Below, one piece after another: positions 9,385 to 18,441 of a DNA stretch of 64,000 nucleotides. The stretch lies in the NCBI RefSeq assembly GCF_900177675.1, contig NZ_FXWM01000002.1, forward strand, positions 412,001 through 476,000, read 5' to 3'. The position numbers and the translations under genes are program-made. Below the pieces are notes generated by a model. That model was not told the DNA's origin. It saw only the letters and a program-made list of their open reading frames with translations, and made no database searches. Position 1 is the stretch's first letter; the number at the start of each line of letters is the position of its first letter. The DNA comes from Bacillus sp. OV166. Lineage in GTDB: Bacteria > Bacillota > Bacilli > Bacillales > Cytobacillaceae.

Positions 9385-9440
9385 TTGTTCAACAAAAGCA
9401 CCCGTTAGCTTAAGAACAATCCTTCACAATCTTTTCATTA
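9385..9440. repeat. Dispersed GCACCCGTTAG repeat copy
   Basis: TTCAACAAAAGCACCCGTTA continues GCTTAAGAACAATCCTTCAC, a full copy of the dispersed repeat immediately downstream of the 9451-9984 gene. Confidence 0.55.
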
Positions 9441-9450
9441 AAGGTGATGA

Positions 9451-9984
9451 TTATGCATCCTTATTGTGTAAATCAGGTCCCCAATATTCAATTGTTACAT
9501 CTGAATATTCATCTTCACTCAAAACAAAACCATAATTAAAGTTCCCCGAAACAATAACCAAGTCATCGTGCATTTCTAGCATCAGTTTTTGAACAAATCT
9601 TTTGCATTCTTTTAAAGGTAACGTTATTGCCTGAGGATAATTAAGATAAAGTTGATTACTACTTCTAAAATAAAATCCAAAAGTTGATGGATAAAAGAGG
9701 ATATTCTCATTTTCGTAAATCTTATAATAATCAAATAAAAAATCAATCTTTAACTTTAGTGTTTCTTCGTCATATGGGAATTTAAAAACATCAATTTTAT
9801 CTGTCTTAATTTGTTTATATACTTTTTTATGAACATCCTCAGAAACTTCAAAGTCTACAAACACTTTATCAGATATATCAATGGCGTGGTATTTCAGTAA
9901 GTCATCTACCAGTTGTTTCTTCGCTTGTTTTATTTTATTTTGTTTCAGTAACTTCTCTAACCTACTTTTTCTTGAATCAGACAT
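9451..9984 (-). CDS. Hypothetical cytosolic protein, possible YxiF-like/immunity type
   Basis: A 177-residue protein with a basic helical N terminus (SRKSRLEKLLKQNKIKQAKK) and an acidic body ending EYWGPDLHNKDA. It recalls the small YxiF-like proteins that Bacillus carries near contact-dependent toxin genes, but that match is from memory and weak. No toxin partner is adjacent. It is one of a run of minus-strand single genes separated by dispersed repeats. Confidence 0.55.
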   Translation of the reverse strand: MSDSRKSRLEKLLKQNKIKQAKKQLVDDLLKYHAIDISDKVFVDFEVSEDVHKKVYKQIKTDKIDVFKFPYDEETLKLKIDFLFDYYKIYENENILFYPSTFGFYFRSSNQLYLNYPQAITLPLKECKRFVQKLMLEMHDDLVIVSGNFNYGFVLSEDEYSDVTIEYWGPDLHNKDA

Positions 9985-10084
9985 AATTTTCTCACCTGCA
10001 AAATTCTTGATAACCTGAGCTTAACATATTGCTTCACTCTATCACCTTTCTTTTTTATAATAGAGGGTTTTTGCTGATTCACCT

Positions 10085-10185
10085 TCTTGTGCTAACCTGC
10101 TTCGTTAGTCCAATAAGAAAAAGAGATCGCCGTAGCCCTCCCGTTATTGAACATAAGCACCCGTTTGTTTAATAAGAAAATCTTA
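10085..10185. repeat. Dispersed repeat pair
   Basis: CTTGTGCTAACCTGCTTCGT followed by TAGTCCAATAAGAAAAAGAG is the hairpin form. AAGCACCCGTTTGTTTAATAAG near 10155 is the second unit. The arrangement of two units with a GC-richer spacer matches 2625-2731. Confidence 0.55.
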
Positions 10186-10233
10186 TAAAAACCAAATTAA
10201 TCTCCTTTTGTGTATTGAGCTACCCCTACGCCG

Positions 10234-11031
10234 TTATCTTTTTAGTGTAGCCGATTTTTTGGGCGGTTTAACATTATATATAAACTGCTCTACTTTACCA
10301 TCCACAATTTCATCGCTGATTAACCTAATAATATTGCCATCTTCATCGTGTTCTACACTTAATCTTTGCTCTTCATACAGTTCTAATTGCGGCGAAATAC
10401 TAAAAAAGAAATCCACTTCCGAAAGCCTATTCTTGTCGTATGTGTATTCCTCATAATGAAGATCAGCAAATTTCTCCATTCCACACACGCTTCTTTCATA
10501 CTTCATTAATTTTCCGTTATCGTAAATGCACTTGGACACCACTCCCAATTCGCCTAAGTTATCAAATTCCAAACCATAAACCACATCTCCGATATATATC
10601 AAATACTCTTCGTTAAAACGACTGTTTGGAGTTGTAAACTCATTTACACCCTTTACTCGTAGCAGTCTACCGCCCATATCAAAGCCATATTCGTAAGAGT
10701 AATTCCCAAATTCAGGTTTCTTCTTTTTGAATAGCCTGCCCCTTTTCATCCCACCAATGATTAAATCTAAAACTGGACTTGGACAGTAGTATCCACGATG
10801 AATCGTTTCTCCGCCTTTAGAATACTCTAACCTTACAATTTTCTCTTCCGCAGCAGTGCGTAATTCTGACAGTTTGTCCGCATACTTTTGTTTGATGCTG
10901 ACCAACTCGGCGATAATCTTTACAAAAGCATCTAACTTCGATGGATCGAATTGAACCGAAGCCTTTCTTTTCTTTTTTGCATCCTCTAACCAATCATTAA
11001 ATTCCGCCATCATATTTTCAAACTCATCCAC
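10234..11031 (-). CDS. Hypothetical protein with YD/RHS-like motifs
   Basis: A 265-residue protein starting at GTG with AGGAAGG seven bases upstream. The first 70 residues are a charged helical, coiled-coil-like region. The rest is beta-rich with fragments like YGFDMGGRLLRV, YTYDKNRLSEVDFFF and HDEDGNIIRLIS, which resemble YD/RHS-type repeats. It may be a small immunity or adaptor protein linked to RHS-type toxins; this is inference, and no toxin is in the window. Confidence 0.6.
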   Translation of the reverse strand: MDEFENMMAEFNDWLEDAKKKRKASVQFDPSKLDAFVKIIAELVSIKQKYADKLSELRTAAEEKIVRLEYSKGGETIHRGYYCPSPVLDLIIGGMKRGRLFKKKKPEFGNYSYEYGFDMGGRLLRVKGVNEFTTPNSRFNEEYLIYIGDVVYGLEFDNLGELGVVSKCIYDNGKLMKYERSVCGMEKFADLHYEEYTYDKNRLSEVDFFFSISPQLELYEEQRLSVEHDEDGNIIRLISDEIVDGKVEQFIYNVKPPKKSATLKR

Positions 11032-11238
11032 ATTAACACCTTCCTGCCCTATAAATGGATCTAAATGCCCAACTTCATTGCATTCTTATTCTACCTGAAC
11101 TAATTTTTTACATTCGAATTATAAATTTCAGGTGCTTTTTCCATCTTACTAACAAACATTCTTGTTCCACTAAACTGCCCGTTAGTTTAAGTGAAAACTT
11201 TCACAATAATCCGTTTATTATAATAATCTTTTAATGCT

Positions 11239-11432
11239 TTAAAATAAAAATATCCCTAAAGCGAACCCTATATAGGACATAAGAACAAAAATTAGAACGA
11301 AGATAGCCCTTAAAAAAACTTCGTCCGGAAATTTTTTCTAGGGCTGCAAGAAATAAATGTTTCAAGGGGGGCTTTTAAAAAATCTTGCACTTTCTTATTC
11401 GTATATTTACTCTTTAAACTTAAAATATTCAT
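11239..11432 (-). pseudogene. Small protein with C-terminal membrane helix, frameshifted
   Basis: AGGAGGG stands six to seven bases before an ATG at 11432 reading MNILSLKSKYTNKKVQDFLK. That frame stops at 11310 in low-complexity residues. After the A6 run near 11345, another frame continues as KFPDEVFLRA followed by a clear hydrophobic helix (IFVLIFVLMSYIGFALGIFLF region) to a stop at 11239. A one-base change in the A-run would join them into a 60-odd residue tail-anchored protein. Confidence 0.4.
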
Positions 11433-11534
11433 ACTTTTTACCCTCCTCATTATACATTTTCCAAAATGAATGAGCTTGGATAGTTCAAAAAACACCAAAG
11501 AAAAAATGACGGCCATTAAAACTTATATTCCTTC

Positions 11535-11872
11535 TTCAACTGGTGTCCATTACTTCAATAAGAAAAAAAGCATCCCCTGCACCTGTTAGTTGAAGAATAG
11601 GAAGGATAAAGGTTAGATAAAGCTTGGAATATATTATGAGAAGATGATTTATGTAAACGTACAATACTATAACCTATATATTTATATGATTTTTAACAAG
11701 GTTATAAGAACATTTTTGTTAATCTGCAAGGTATTAAGTATTTTGTGTCACTCGTAATAAACCTACATTCGTGAAGAGTGACACAAAAGTTTAAACTACT
11801 CTTTAGATAAATAGTATGATGATTTAGCTGAAAACAAGAAGAACTCGTTTTGATTAAAGGTTTAATCAAAAT
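11535..11872. repeat. Repeat units and inverted repeats upstream of cnt-like cluster end
   Basis: Dispersed-repeat units occur at 11535-11605. At 11741-11753/11775-11787 TTTTGTGTCACTC and its exact complement form a 13-bp inverted repeat with a 21-base spacer. At 11848-11858/11861-11871 TTTTGATTAAA and its complement are separated by GG. No gene is seen from 11517 to 12014. Confidence 0.5.
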
Positions 11873-12014
11873 GAACCCTAAATTAACGGTGAGTTATTTT
11901 TTATAAAAAAAAGTATGAGATTCTCCTCTATAAAAGTAAAATATTAAAAATTCAACCACAATAAAGAATCCTGTCAAAAGCCATATATGAAACTCTTGTA
12001 AGACTCGTTTATTA

Positions 12015-13193
12015 TTACCCAACAAATATTTTTCGTCGATCATAGGCAAAAATAATCATCGTCACTCCTAAGATAGCACAAATCATATACATAAAAGAAT
12101 ATGAGGAAAAATCAGCTACTGGCCCCATAATGACACCACCTAGTGAAACACCTAAATCAGCCATACCAATAAATAAACTAAGCAACACATTGCGATTCAT
12201 CTGTGGCAGGACAAAGGTCAAATACGTTGTTAACATTGGATAGAGAAGTGCCTGAGCTGTTCCCATTAAAATTGCACCAACATAGAAAAAGATAGCTCCA
12301 CCGGTTATAGAAAAGCTGACACACTGCGCTGCAACTGCTAAAATAAACATATTCCCCATGATAAAAGATGAATACCATTTGCCGTCTGAAGGAATCTTTT
12401 TTCTTAAAACAAAACGAGCAAAGACAACGGTACCCGCCTGAAGCATAAGATAAATTCCAGCATTACCGCTTTTTAATTGTGGAGTGTACAGTGGTATAAA
12501 GGTTGTGATTGCTCCAAATACAATGGATGCAACTAACATCAATACACTGCATTTAAATAAAAACGGATTTTTTACTAATTGACTAAATGATTTAAACATG
12601 CTTACTCTCTGCTCAGCATTATTTGTCACAGGCTGAACCACTGCTTTGTCCATCTTGGCACCAAAGCCAACCACCCCTGTAAAGACGGCAATTGTGATCA
12701 TCACCTCGGTAAAATAATCCATACCCCCTTGCCAAATGCCTAAAGCCAGTATTGGACCAATAATACCTGGAATATATGAGAATAACGAATAAAGTGAAAT
12801 GCCTTGAGAGCGATCTTTCTCTGGTAATGCATCAATAATGCCTATTTGTAATGCCATTGAAAAAAAAGCTGTCGACACCCCTTGTAACATACGGGCAACT
12901 AGATAGCCCCCTAATTCAGTAAACGTATATAGTATTAAAGCAAATCCATTGATAATAAGAATAATCCGTAATACTTTTATCGGCCCAAGCTTTTGAATAA
13001 TATGACCAGCCGATGGTCGAAAGAACATGGTGGTAAATAGATACGCCCCCATTATCAAGCCAATCGTTGTATTGCTGGTTCCTAATGTTTCCCTTTGTAA
13101 AGGGATAATAACATTTAGGATAGCATTGGCACTAAAATAAAGAAGAACCAACAGATACAAACGCAGAAAAGGCCAAGACGTTGCTCCACTCAA
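12015..13193 (-). CDS. cntE: CntE-like metallophore exporter, MFS
   Basis: A 12-helix major facilitator protein of 392 residues, closely resembling staphylopine exporter CntE. Family-like stretches include SWPFLRLY near the N terminus, FSANAILNV, GPIKVLRIILIIN, ARMLQGVSTAFFSM and LYSLFSYIPG. It would export an opine-type metallophore across the membrane. It is last in a six-gene minus-strand set whose order (SBP, two permeases, two ATPases, MFS) equals cntABCDFE. The staphylopine synthesis genes (cntKLM) are absent from the window, so the exported compound is unknown. Confidence 0.82.
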   Translation of the reverse strand: MSGATSWPFLRLYLLVLLYFSANAILNVIIPLQRETLGTSNTTIGLIMGAYLFTTMFFRPSAGHIIQKLGPIKVLRIILIINGFALILYTFTELGGYLVARMLQGVSTAFFSMALQIGIIDALPEKDRSQGISLYSLFSYIPGIIGPILALGIWQGGMDYFTEVMITIAVFTGVVGFGAKMDKAVVQPVTNNAEQRVSMFKSFSQLVKNPFLFKCSVLMLVASIVFGAITTFIPLYTPQLKSGNAGIYLMLQAGTVVFARFVLRKKIPSDGKWYSSFIMGNMFILAVAAQCVSFSITGGAIFFYVGAILMGTAQALLYPMLTTYLTFVLPQMNRNVLLSLFIGMADLGVSLGGVIMGPVADFSSYSFMYMICAILGVTMIIFAYDRRKIFVG

Positions 13194-13248
13194 AATGTTT
13201 TCACCTCCTAAATATGTCGTAAATTCTGTGAACTCAAGTATTTCAATA

Positions 13249-13995
13249 TTAAAAAGTAATTAGCAATTGCAATAACTTCTTTGCATACTCTGACTGAACG
13301 TCCTTTAATTGCTCAATTTTAACCGTTTCTTCGATTTGACCATCTTTAAAAATGATTACTCTGTCACAAATATAGGCAGCAGCCTGAATATCATGAGTAA
13401 TAAAGACATAACTCATACTGTAAATCTTCTTTAATTCCTTTAATAATTCAAGTACTTGTATTTGAACAGATACATCTAAAGAACTGATGGCTTCATCTAA
13501 TAAAATACATTTTGGTTCTGTTGAAATGGCTCTTGCAATGCATACCCTCTGAACCTCTCCTCCTGATAACTCATGAGGATATTTCTTTCTAAAAGACGGA
13601 TTTAATCCAACTTGATTTAGTAGATTATCAATCTTGCTTTGATAATTTTTTTGAACCTTTTTTGTTATTTTTAAGGGCTCCATAACGGCTTCTTCAACAG
13701 TAAAAAATGGATTAATGGAAGATTTATAGTCTTGAAATACAGCGCTTATGTTACCTAATCTCACCCTTCTATCTTCTACATTCTGTCCCTCGAATAAAAT
13801 GGTTCCACGATCAGGCTTTTCAATGCCTAGTATCAAACGCCCTAATGTCGATTTTCCACTTCCACTTTCTCCAATAATACCAAGACATTCCCCATTCCTG
13901 CATTCAAAACTAACATTTCTTATAACTTGCTGTCTTTCTCCAGAAAACAATCCGCCTTTTTTATAAGATTTCTCAACAGAATCAACTTTCAGCAA
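13249..13995 (-). CDS. cntF: ABC transporter ATPase, Opp/Nik type (CntF-like)
   Basis: The second ATPase of a nickel/peptide/opine-type importer, 248 residues. It shows Walker A GESGSGKST near residue 42, a Q-loop (VFQDYKSSINP), the signature LSGGEVQR and Walker B CILLDEAISSLD. It is shorter than DppF-type relatives because the usual C-terminal oligopeptide extension is small, as in CntF. Its start overlaps the end of the upstream ATPase by 14 bases, indicating translational coupling. Confidence 0.82.
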   Translation of the reverse strand: MLKVDSVEKSYKKGGLFSGERQQVIRNVSFECRNGECLGIIGESGSGKSTLGRLILGIEKPDRGTILFEGQNVEDRRVRLGNISAVFQDYKSSINPFFTVEEAVMEPLKITKKVQKNYQSKIDNLLNQVGLNPSFRKKYPHELSGGEVQRVCIARAISTEPKCILLDEAISSLDVSVQIQVLELLKELKKIYSMSYVFITHDIQAAAYICDRVIIFKDGQIEETVKIEQLKDVQSEYAKKLLQLLITF

Positions 13996-14806
13996 TGATA
14001 ACTCTCTCCCCCATTATTTTCTTAAAATGATTACTCAGCGCTTGTTTAGTAGAAATCAAATATTTAGTATATTCATGTTGCGGCTCTGAAAAAATGGTTT
14101 GAATATTCCCTCTTTCGACAATCTCCCCATCCTTCATGACCAAAACGTCATCCGCAATTTTTCTAACAACCCCTAAATCGTGAGAAACAAAAATCATCGA
14201 GCAGCCCATTCTTTCCCGTAATTTAATTAATTGTTCAACGACCTCGTATTGTGAGATTGTATCCAGCGATGTTGTCGGTTCATCAGCGATAATAATATCT
14301 GGCACTAATACTAATGCCAATCCGATCATAATTCGCTGCAACATTCCACCCGATAGCTGGTGTGGATACTTATTCATAATCTCTATCGGATCTTTCAGCA
14401 TTACGCTTTCCATGGCATTTTTCATTTTTCCTTCTATCTCGTTATGACTCCAGCCGAAATGTTGGGCAAGTGTTTCCTTCAAGTGAACACCGATCACACA
14501 AGATGGATCAAATGCACTCATACCATTTTGTAGAATCATACAAAGGTTTCTACCCCTTTTCTTTCTCATCTCTTTTTCAGAAAGATGGTTTAGGTTTTCT
14601 CCTTTTAATAGAATGTCTCCTGATTGGCGAAGCCAAGATTTATTCAATCTCATTATGGACCTGCAAGTCACAGACTTCCCGCTTCCACTTTCTCCTACAA
14701 TTGCCAGACAGCTTCTTTTCTTTAGATTGAATGAACTATTGTAGATAATTTCATTACCAGTTTTGACATCCCATATCCTCAGATTTTTAACTTCTAATAT
14801 ATTCAT
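13982..14806 (-). CDS. cntD: ABC transporter ATPase, Opp/Nik type (CntD-like)
   Basis: The first ATPase of the importer, 274 residues. It has Walker A GESGSGKSV, the Q-loop region MILQNGMSAFDPS, the signature LSGGMLQR and Walker B IIIADEPTTSLD, then a His-loop SHDLG. It pairs with the neighbouring ATPase to drive uptake of a metal-metallophore complex through the two permeases. Only three bases separate it from the permease gene upstream. Confidence 0.82.
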   Translation of the reverse strand: MNILEVKNLRIWDVKTGNEIIYNSSFNLKKRSCLAIVGESGSGKSVTCRSIMRLNKSWLRQSGDILLKGENLNHLSEKEMRKKRGRNLCMILQNGMSAFDPSCVIGVHLKETLAQHFGWSHNEIEGKMKNAMESVMLKDPIEIMNKYPHQLSGGMLQRIMIGLALVLVPDIIIADEPTTSLDTISQYEVVEQLIKLRERMGCSMIFVSHDLGVVRKIADDVLVMKDGEIVERGNIQTIFSEPQHEYTKYLISTKQALSNHFKKIMGERVIIAES

Positions 14807-14809
14807 AAA

Positions 14810-15706
14810 TTAATTCGCCACCTCTTTTTCTTGAAGGTTACTCTTAGTTATTGCTAATTTTCCATGAGGTTTACCTTTAGAGGTAAATAGTTTAGGATCT
14901 AAAGCAATCTGGAGTGCATCAGATAGAAAGTTAAATGCCGATACGACAATAATGATAGCTAGGCCAGGTGCTAACATTAACTCTGGTCTAGAGAACATAA
15001 CTTCCCTTGCTTCATTTAGCATCATTCCCCATTCAGCATTCGGGGCTTGAATTCCTAAACCCAAGAATGAAAAACCTGATATTTGCAAAATCATCGAGCC
15101 AATAGAGCTACTTGAAATAACCGCGATATCAGAAAATGTAACAGGAACAAGGTGCTTATATATTATTTTTAAATCACTAATTCCAGCTGCTTTGGAAAAT
15201 TTCACGTATTCTAATTCAGAATACTGCATAACAGACGTTCTGATTACTCGAGCAAACCATGCCCATTTCACCAAAATAAACGCAATTAAAATATTCTTAA
15301 GGCCCACGCCCCAAATACCAACAATCGCCAATATCATAACGTATCCTGGGAAAGAAAGCATAATGTCACAGATTCTCATAATTAAAGCATCTGCTTTTCC
15401 TCTAAAATATCCAGCTAGAAATCCTAAAACAGCCCCAAACAAAACAGAAATGAACAATGCAACTAAAACTAATAAAACGCTGGGACGAATTCCATATATT
15501 ATTCTAGACAAAATACATCTCCCTAGGTGATCATTACCTAATAGGTGTTCCCAGGATGAGGATGCATAACGAAGGCTCATATTTACTTCATTTGGGTCAT
15601 GTGGAGCAAATAATGGGGCAAATAAACCAACAATAATTATTACAACAATGACGAATAAAGATTTAATAGCTAACTTATCTTTACCTAAATTTTTCATTAT
15701 TCTCAT
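14810..15706 (-). CDS. cntC: ABC permease, Opp/Nik type (CntC-like)
   Basis: A 298-residue inner membrane permease with an N-terminal helix (FVIVVIIIVGLFAPLFAPHDPN, the DppC/NikC-type start), five further helices and the EAA loop AAGISDLKIIYKHLVP that contacts the ATPases. It immediately follows the other permease and should form the heterodimeric pore. The HLLGNDHLGR motif near residue 54 is typical of DppC/NikC proteins. Confidence 0.82.
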   Translation of the reverse strand: MRIMKNLGKDKLAIKSLFVIVVIIIVGLFAPLFAPHDPNEVNMSLRYASSSWEHLLGNDHLGRCILSRIIYGIRPSVLLVLVALFISVLFGAVLGFLAGYFRGKADALIMRICDIMLSFPGYVMILAIVGIWGVGLKNILIAFILVKWAWFARVIRTSVMQYSELEYVKFSKAAGISDLKIIYKHLVPVTFSDIAVISSSSIGSMILQISGFSFLGLGIQAPNAEWGMMLNEAREVMFSRPELMLAPGLAIIIVVSAFNFLSDALQIALDPKLFTSKGKPHGKLAITKSNLQEKEVAN

Positions 15707-16639
15707 TTAGAGATCATTCCTTAATTTGGGATTCATCGCAGCATTTATAATATCAGAAATCGTATTAAACAGTACAAAGGCCACTGCTATTAAAAGAACA
15801 TACGATTGGATAATGGGGAAATCTCTGCTTAGAATGGATTTAACACTTAAACTTCCTAACCCTGGCCAAGCAAAAACATTTTCTATCACTACTGTACTTC
15901 CCAATATAATGGGTATAGCCATACAAAATATTGAAATGGAGACTTGCAATGAATTTCTTAAAATATGTATGGTGATCTTCATCTCTTTTAAGCCACATGC
16001 CCTTCCGTACAGGACATAGTCTTCATTTAAATTGCTTAGAATTGAACTTCTAACATTTCTAAAATAAATGCCTACATAACTTATCGTGATCACAATAACC
16101 GGTAGAATGTAACTTTTATATGATTCCATCCCACTTGTTGGTAATAGATCTAATTTTACAGAGAAATACCATATCAAAAGAGACGCAAGCCAGTAGGACG
16201 GCATTGCCGTTAGGAAAAATAAAAAACTTCTTACAGTTTTGTCGATGGTTTTTCCTTCTTTCAACGCACAGATCACGCCTAATAGAATGGAAAACACAAG
16301 AATGGCAACGGATGATACTAACGTCAGCTTTAACGTATTTAGAAAAGCAGGCCCTATTATTGACCAAACTGGTTTTTCTGTCACGTATGAAACGCCAAAG
16401 TCCAATTGTAAGCAGGAAATGACCCAATGAAAGTATCGGACGATAAATGGTTTATCCAGTCCCAAATCTTCTTTCGTTTCAGCAATTAATTCATCTGTTA
16501 TTTTTGGAACACCTTGTGCTTGTAGGACCAATTCGGCAGGATCTAGGGGAGAAAGATTAATTAAAACAAACGTAAAAAACGAAATAATCAAAAGTAAAGG
16601 GATGGATATGTATATCCTTTTAATAATGTAACTGCCCAT
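15707..16639 (-). CDS. cntB: ABC permease, Opp/Nik type (CntB-like)
   Basis: A 310-residue permease of the DppB/NikB class: an N-terminal helix, LSPLDPAELVL, the LGLDKPFIVRYFHWV segment of the periplasmic loop, and ACGLKEMKITIHILRNS as the EAA loop. It abuts the next permease without a gap. A strong bidirectional-looking hairpin lies between this gene and the upstream binding-protein gene, so it may be expressed less than the latter. Confidence 0.82.
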   Translation of the reverse strand: MGSYIIKRIYISIPLLLIISFFTFVLINLSPLDPAELVLQAQGVPKITDELIAETKEDLGLDKPFIVRYFHWVISCLQLDFGVSYVTEKPVWSIIGPAFLNTLKLTLVSSVAILVFSILLGVICALKEGKTIDKTVRSFLFFLTAMPSYWLASLLIWYFSVKLDLLPTSGMESYKSYILPVIVITISYVGIYFRNVRSSILSNLNEDYVLYGRACGLKEMKITIHILRNSLQVSISIFCMAIPIILGSTVVIENVFAWPGLGSLSVKSILSRDFPIIQSYVLLIAVAFVLFNTISDIINAAMNPKLRNDL

Positions 16640-16698
16640 AGAAAAACTCCTTTTATTATTGAAATATCAATACTTAAACGTTTGTACTTTCTCATAAA

Positions 16699-16726
16699 AT
16701 AAAAAGGGGTAAATCCCCCTTTTTAT
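16699..16726. terminator. Intra-operon terminator or attenuator
   Basis: AAAAAGGGG, TAAAT, CCCCCTTTTT forms a G+C stem flanked by A and T runs, so it can terminate on either strand. It lies between the binding-protein gene and the first permease, consistent with more binding protein than permease. Confidence 0.75.
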
Positions 16727-16734
16727 TTTTATTT

Positions 16735-18369
16735 CTATTCAAAATGTATTCGCTCAAATGGCAACTCAAATTGTGTTTGCTTAAATGAGATACCTTTTAA
16801 ATCTTTTGTGGCCACTACCGTGACGCTTCCATTTGAAATCGGAATAAAGACTGCTTCATCATGAACAATTGTCAAAATATCAGCATATAACGACTTTCGT
16901 GTTTCCTCATCGGTTGACACCATGACTTCTTCAATTTTCTTGTAGAGTTCATCTGCTTTCGCGATACCGCTTGTAGTATGTAAATAAGAAGCCTCAGAAG
17001 TAAAAGCAGCTATTGTACTTTGTGGATCATACGCTAGTCCCCATGTTTGATTAAATAATAAATCATAGTCACCTGTTGATCTTCTATTTGCAATTGAAGT
17101 TGATTCTTCACCGATAAGCTCTAGCTGAATACCTATCTCTTTTACTGAAGCTTGGATAAATTCAGCCTGTGTTTTTTGGGAAGAAGAATTGCTGTCATAA
17201 TAGAGTCTTATTGCTAATTTCTTACTGTCTTTCGTTCTAATATCAGCACCATCCTCTAATTTCCAGCCTGCTTCTTCTAAAATCTCTTTCGCTTTTTCTA
17301 AATTAAAGCCCCGTTTCTTCAAATTGACATCTGCATAATTTACGTTAGGTGAAAAAAGTGTATTGGCTACTGTTTCCGTAGCATTTAAAATATCCTTAGT
17401 AATTGTTTCCCTATCGATAGAGTACCAAATGGCTTCACGAACAGCTGTTTCACTTACTGGATTATCAGATTTACTACCATTAGCTACGATCATTTTCGTA
17501 TTCATTGCTTCACTTCTAACAAGTTGATAATCACCTGAATCAACCAATTGATTCATTGCTTCTATATCAATACTGTCTGCCCCTCGGTCATCAGTGAAAA
17601 CAAAGTTCACTTCTCCTTTTTGTAAAGCTAAAAGTGTCGTTTCCCCTGCGGGAAGAACTTTAGAGGTAATCTTCTTAATTTCAGGTGAGCCACCCCAGTA
17701 GTTTTCATTTGCTTCAAAAGTGGCGTACTCATCGGTTTTATGTTCAGTGAGAATATATGGTCCTGTACCGTTAAAACCATTTACGCCATCCTTTGTTTCG
17801 CCATTAATAAAATCTTTGGGTGATATAAATACATAAGGTCTAGTCATAGATAATTCAACCAAAGTTGGATAATAGGGTTCTGATAGCACTAGTTCAACGG
17901 TATACTCATCTACTACATTACAATTTACTATTTTCGTTGAAAGTTTAATCCAAGCATGCTTTTCGGCATTATTTTGCACAGCATTAATATTTTTCTTCAC
18001 TGCCTCTGCGTTAAATTGTTCTCCATCATGGAATTTCACATCTTTTCTTAAATGAAAAGTGTATACTTTTCCATCTTCTGAAATTTCCCATGATTCAGCA
18101 AGTAGAGGTTTGATCCCACTTTCTGTATTTTCAACTAATGATTCATATACCATCCCTTGAGCTGGCATTGAACCGGTATAAAAATGAGGGTTCATATCAT
18201 TAATGTCTTTGGCTGATGCATAAACTATTTCTGTTTTCTTTTTGTCATTCGTTGAATCATTATCTTCCTCTTTCTCACTATCGGAGCTTGCCGAATTTGC
18301 AGAGCAGGCAACTAGCATGGATAAGACAAAAAAAACTAGAGCCACTAACTTAAACTTTTTAATTAACAA
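16735..18369 (-). CDS. cntA: Solute-binding lipoprotein, Opp/Nik family (CntA-like)
   Basis: A 544-residue extracytoplasmic binding protein of SBP family 5. A lipoprotein signal (VALVFFVLSMLVACSANS) places Cys22 at the cleavage site. Typical motifs are MNPHFYTGSMPAQGMVYESL, LAESWEISEDGKVYTFHLR and VKFHDGEQFNAEAVKKN. In the CntABCDF context it probably captures a divalent-metal opine complex; a nickel or peptide ligand is the alternative. Zur-like boxes stand upstream at 18442-18481, suggesting induction by zinc shortage. Confidence 0.8.
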   Translation of the reverse strand: MLIKKFKLVALVFFVLSMLVACSANSASSDSEKEEDNDSTNDKKKTEIVYASAKDINDMNPHFYTGSMPAQGMVYESLVENTESGIKPLLAESWEISEDGKVYTFHLRKDVKFHDGEQFNAEAVKKNINAVQNNAEKHAWIKLSTKIVNCNVVDEYTVELVLSEPYYPTLVELSMTRPYVFISPKDFINGETKDGVNGFNGTGPYILTEHKTDEYATFEANENYWGGSPEIKKITSKVLPAGETTLLALQKGEVNFVFTDDRGADSIDIEAMNQLVDSGDYQLVRSEAMNTKMIVANGSKSDNPVSETAVREAIWYSIDRETITKDILNATETVANTLFSPNVNYADVNLKKRGFNLEKAKEILEEAGWKLEDGADIRTKDSKKLAIRLYYDSNSSSQKTQAEFIQASVKEIGIQLELIGEESTSIANRRSTGDYDLLFNQTWGLAYDPQSTIAAFTSEASYLHTTSGIAKADELYKKIEEVMVSTDEETRKSLYADILTIVHDEAVFIPISNGSVTVVATKDLKGISFKQTQFELPFERIHFE

Positions 18370-18441
18370 TGTATTTCTCTCCCTTTAGTCTTACTTAATT
18401 TGAATGACATATTTTTACTAGCCAAAATATAATCTACTTTC

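Larger units (their letters stand above)
8118..9450. other. Gene-poor, very AT-rich stretch with hairpin
   Basis: No intact gene is seen. At 8831-8861, AAAGTCTCGAAAAAA faces TTTTTTTCGAGACTTT, a strong symmetrical hairpin that could act as a terminator in either direction. Around 8640-8760 there are repeated ATATATG/TTAACATATAT words of low complexity. A decayed frame on the minus strand is listed separately. Confidence 0.5.

Noticed and set aside
14470..16430. Several plus-strand frames of 63-112 residues opposite the cnt-like genes
   Set aside because: All are antisense to strongly supported ABC transporter genes and lack binding sites or family features.
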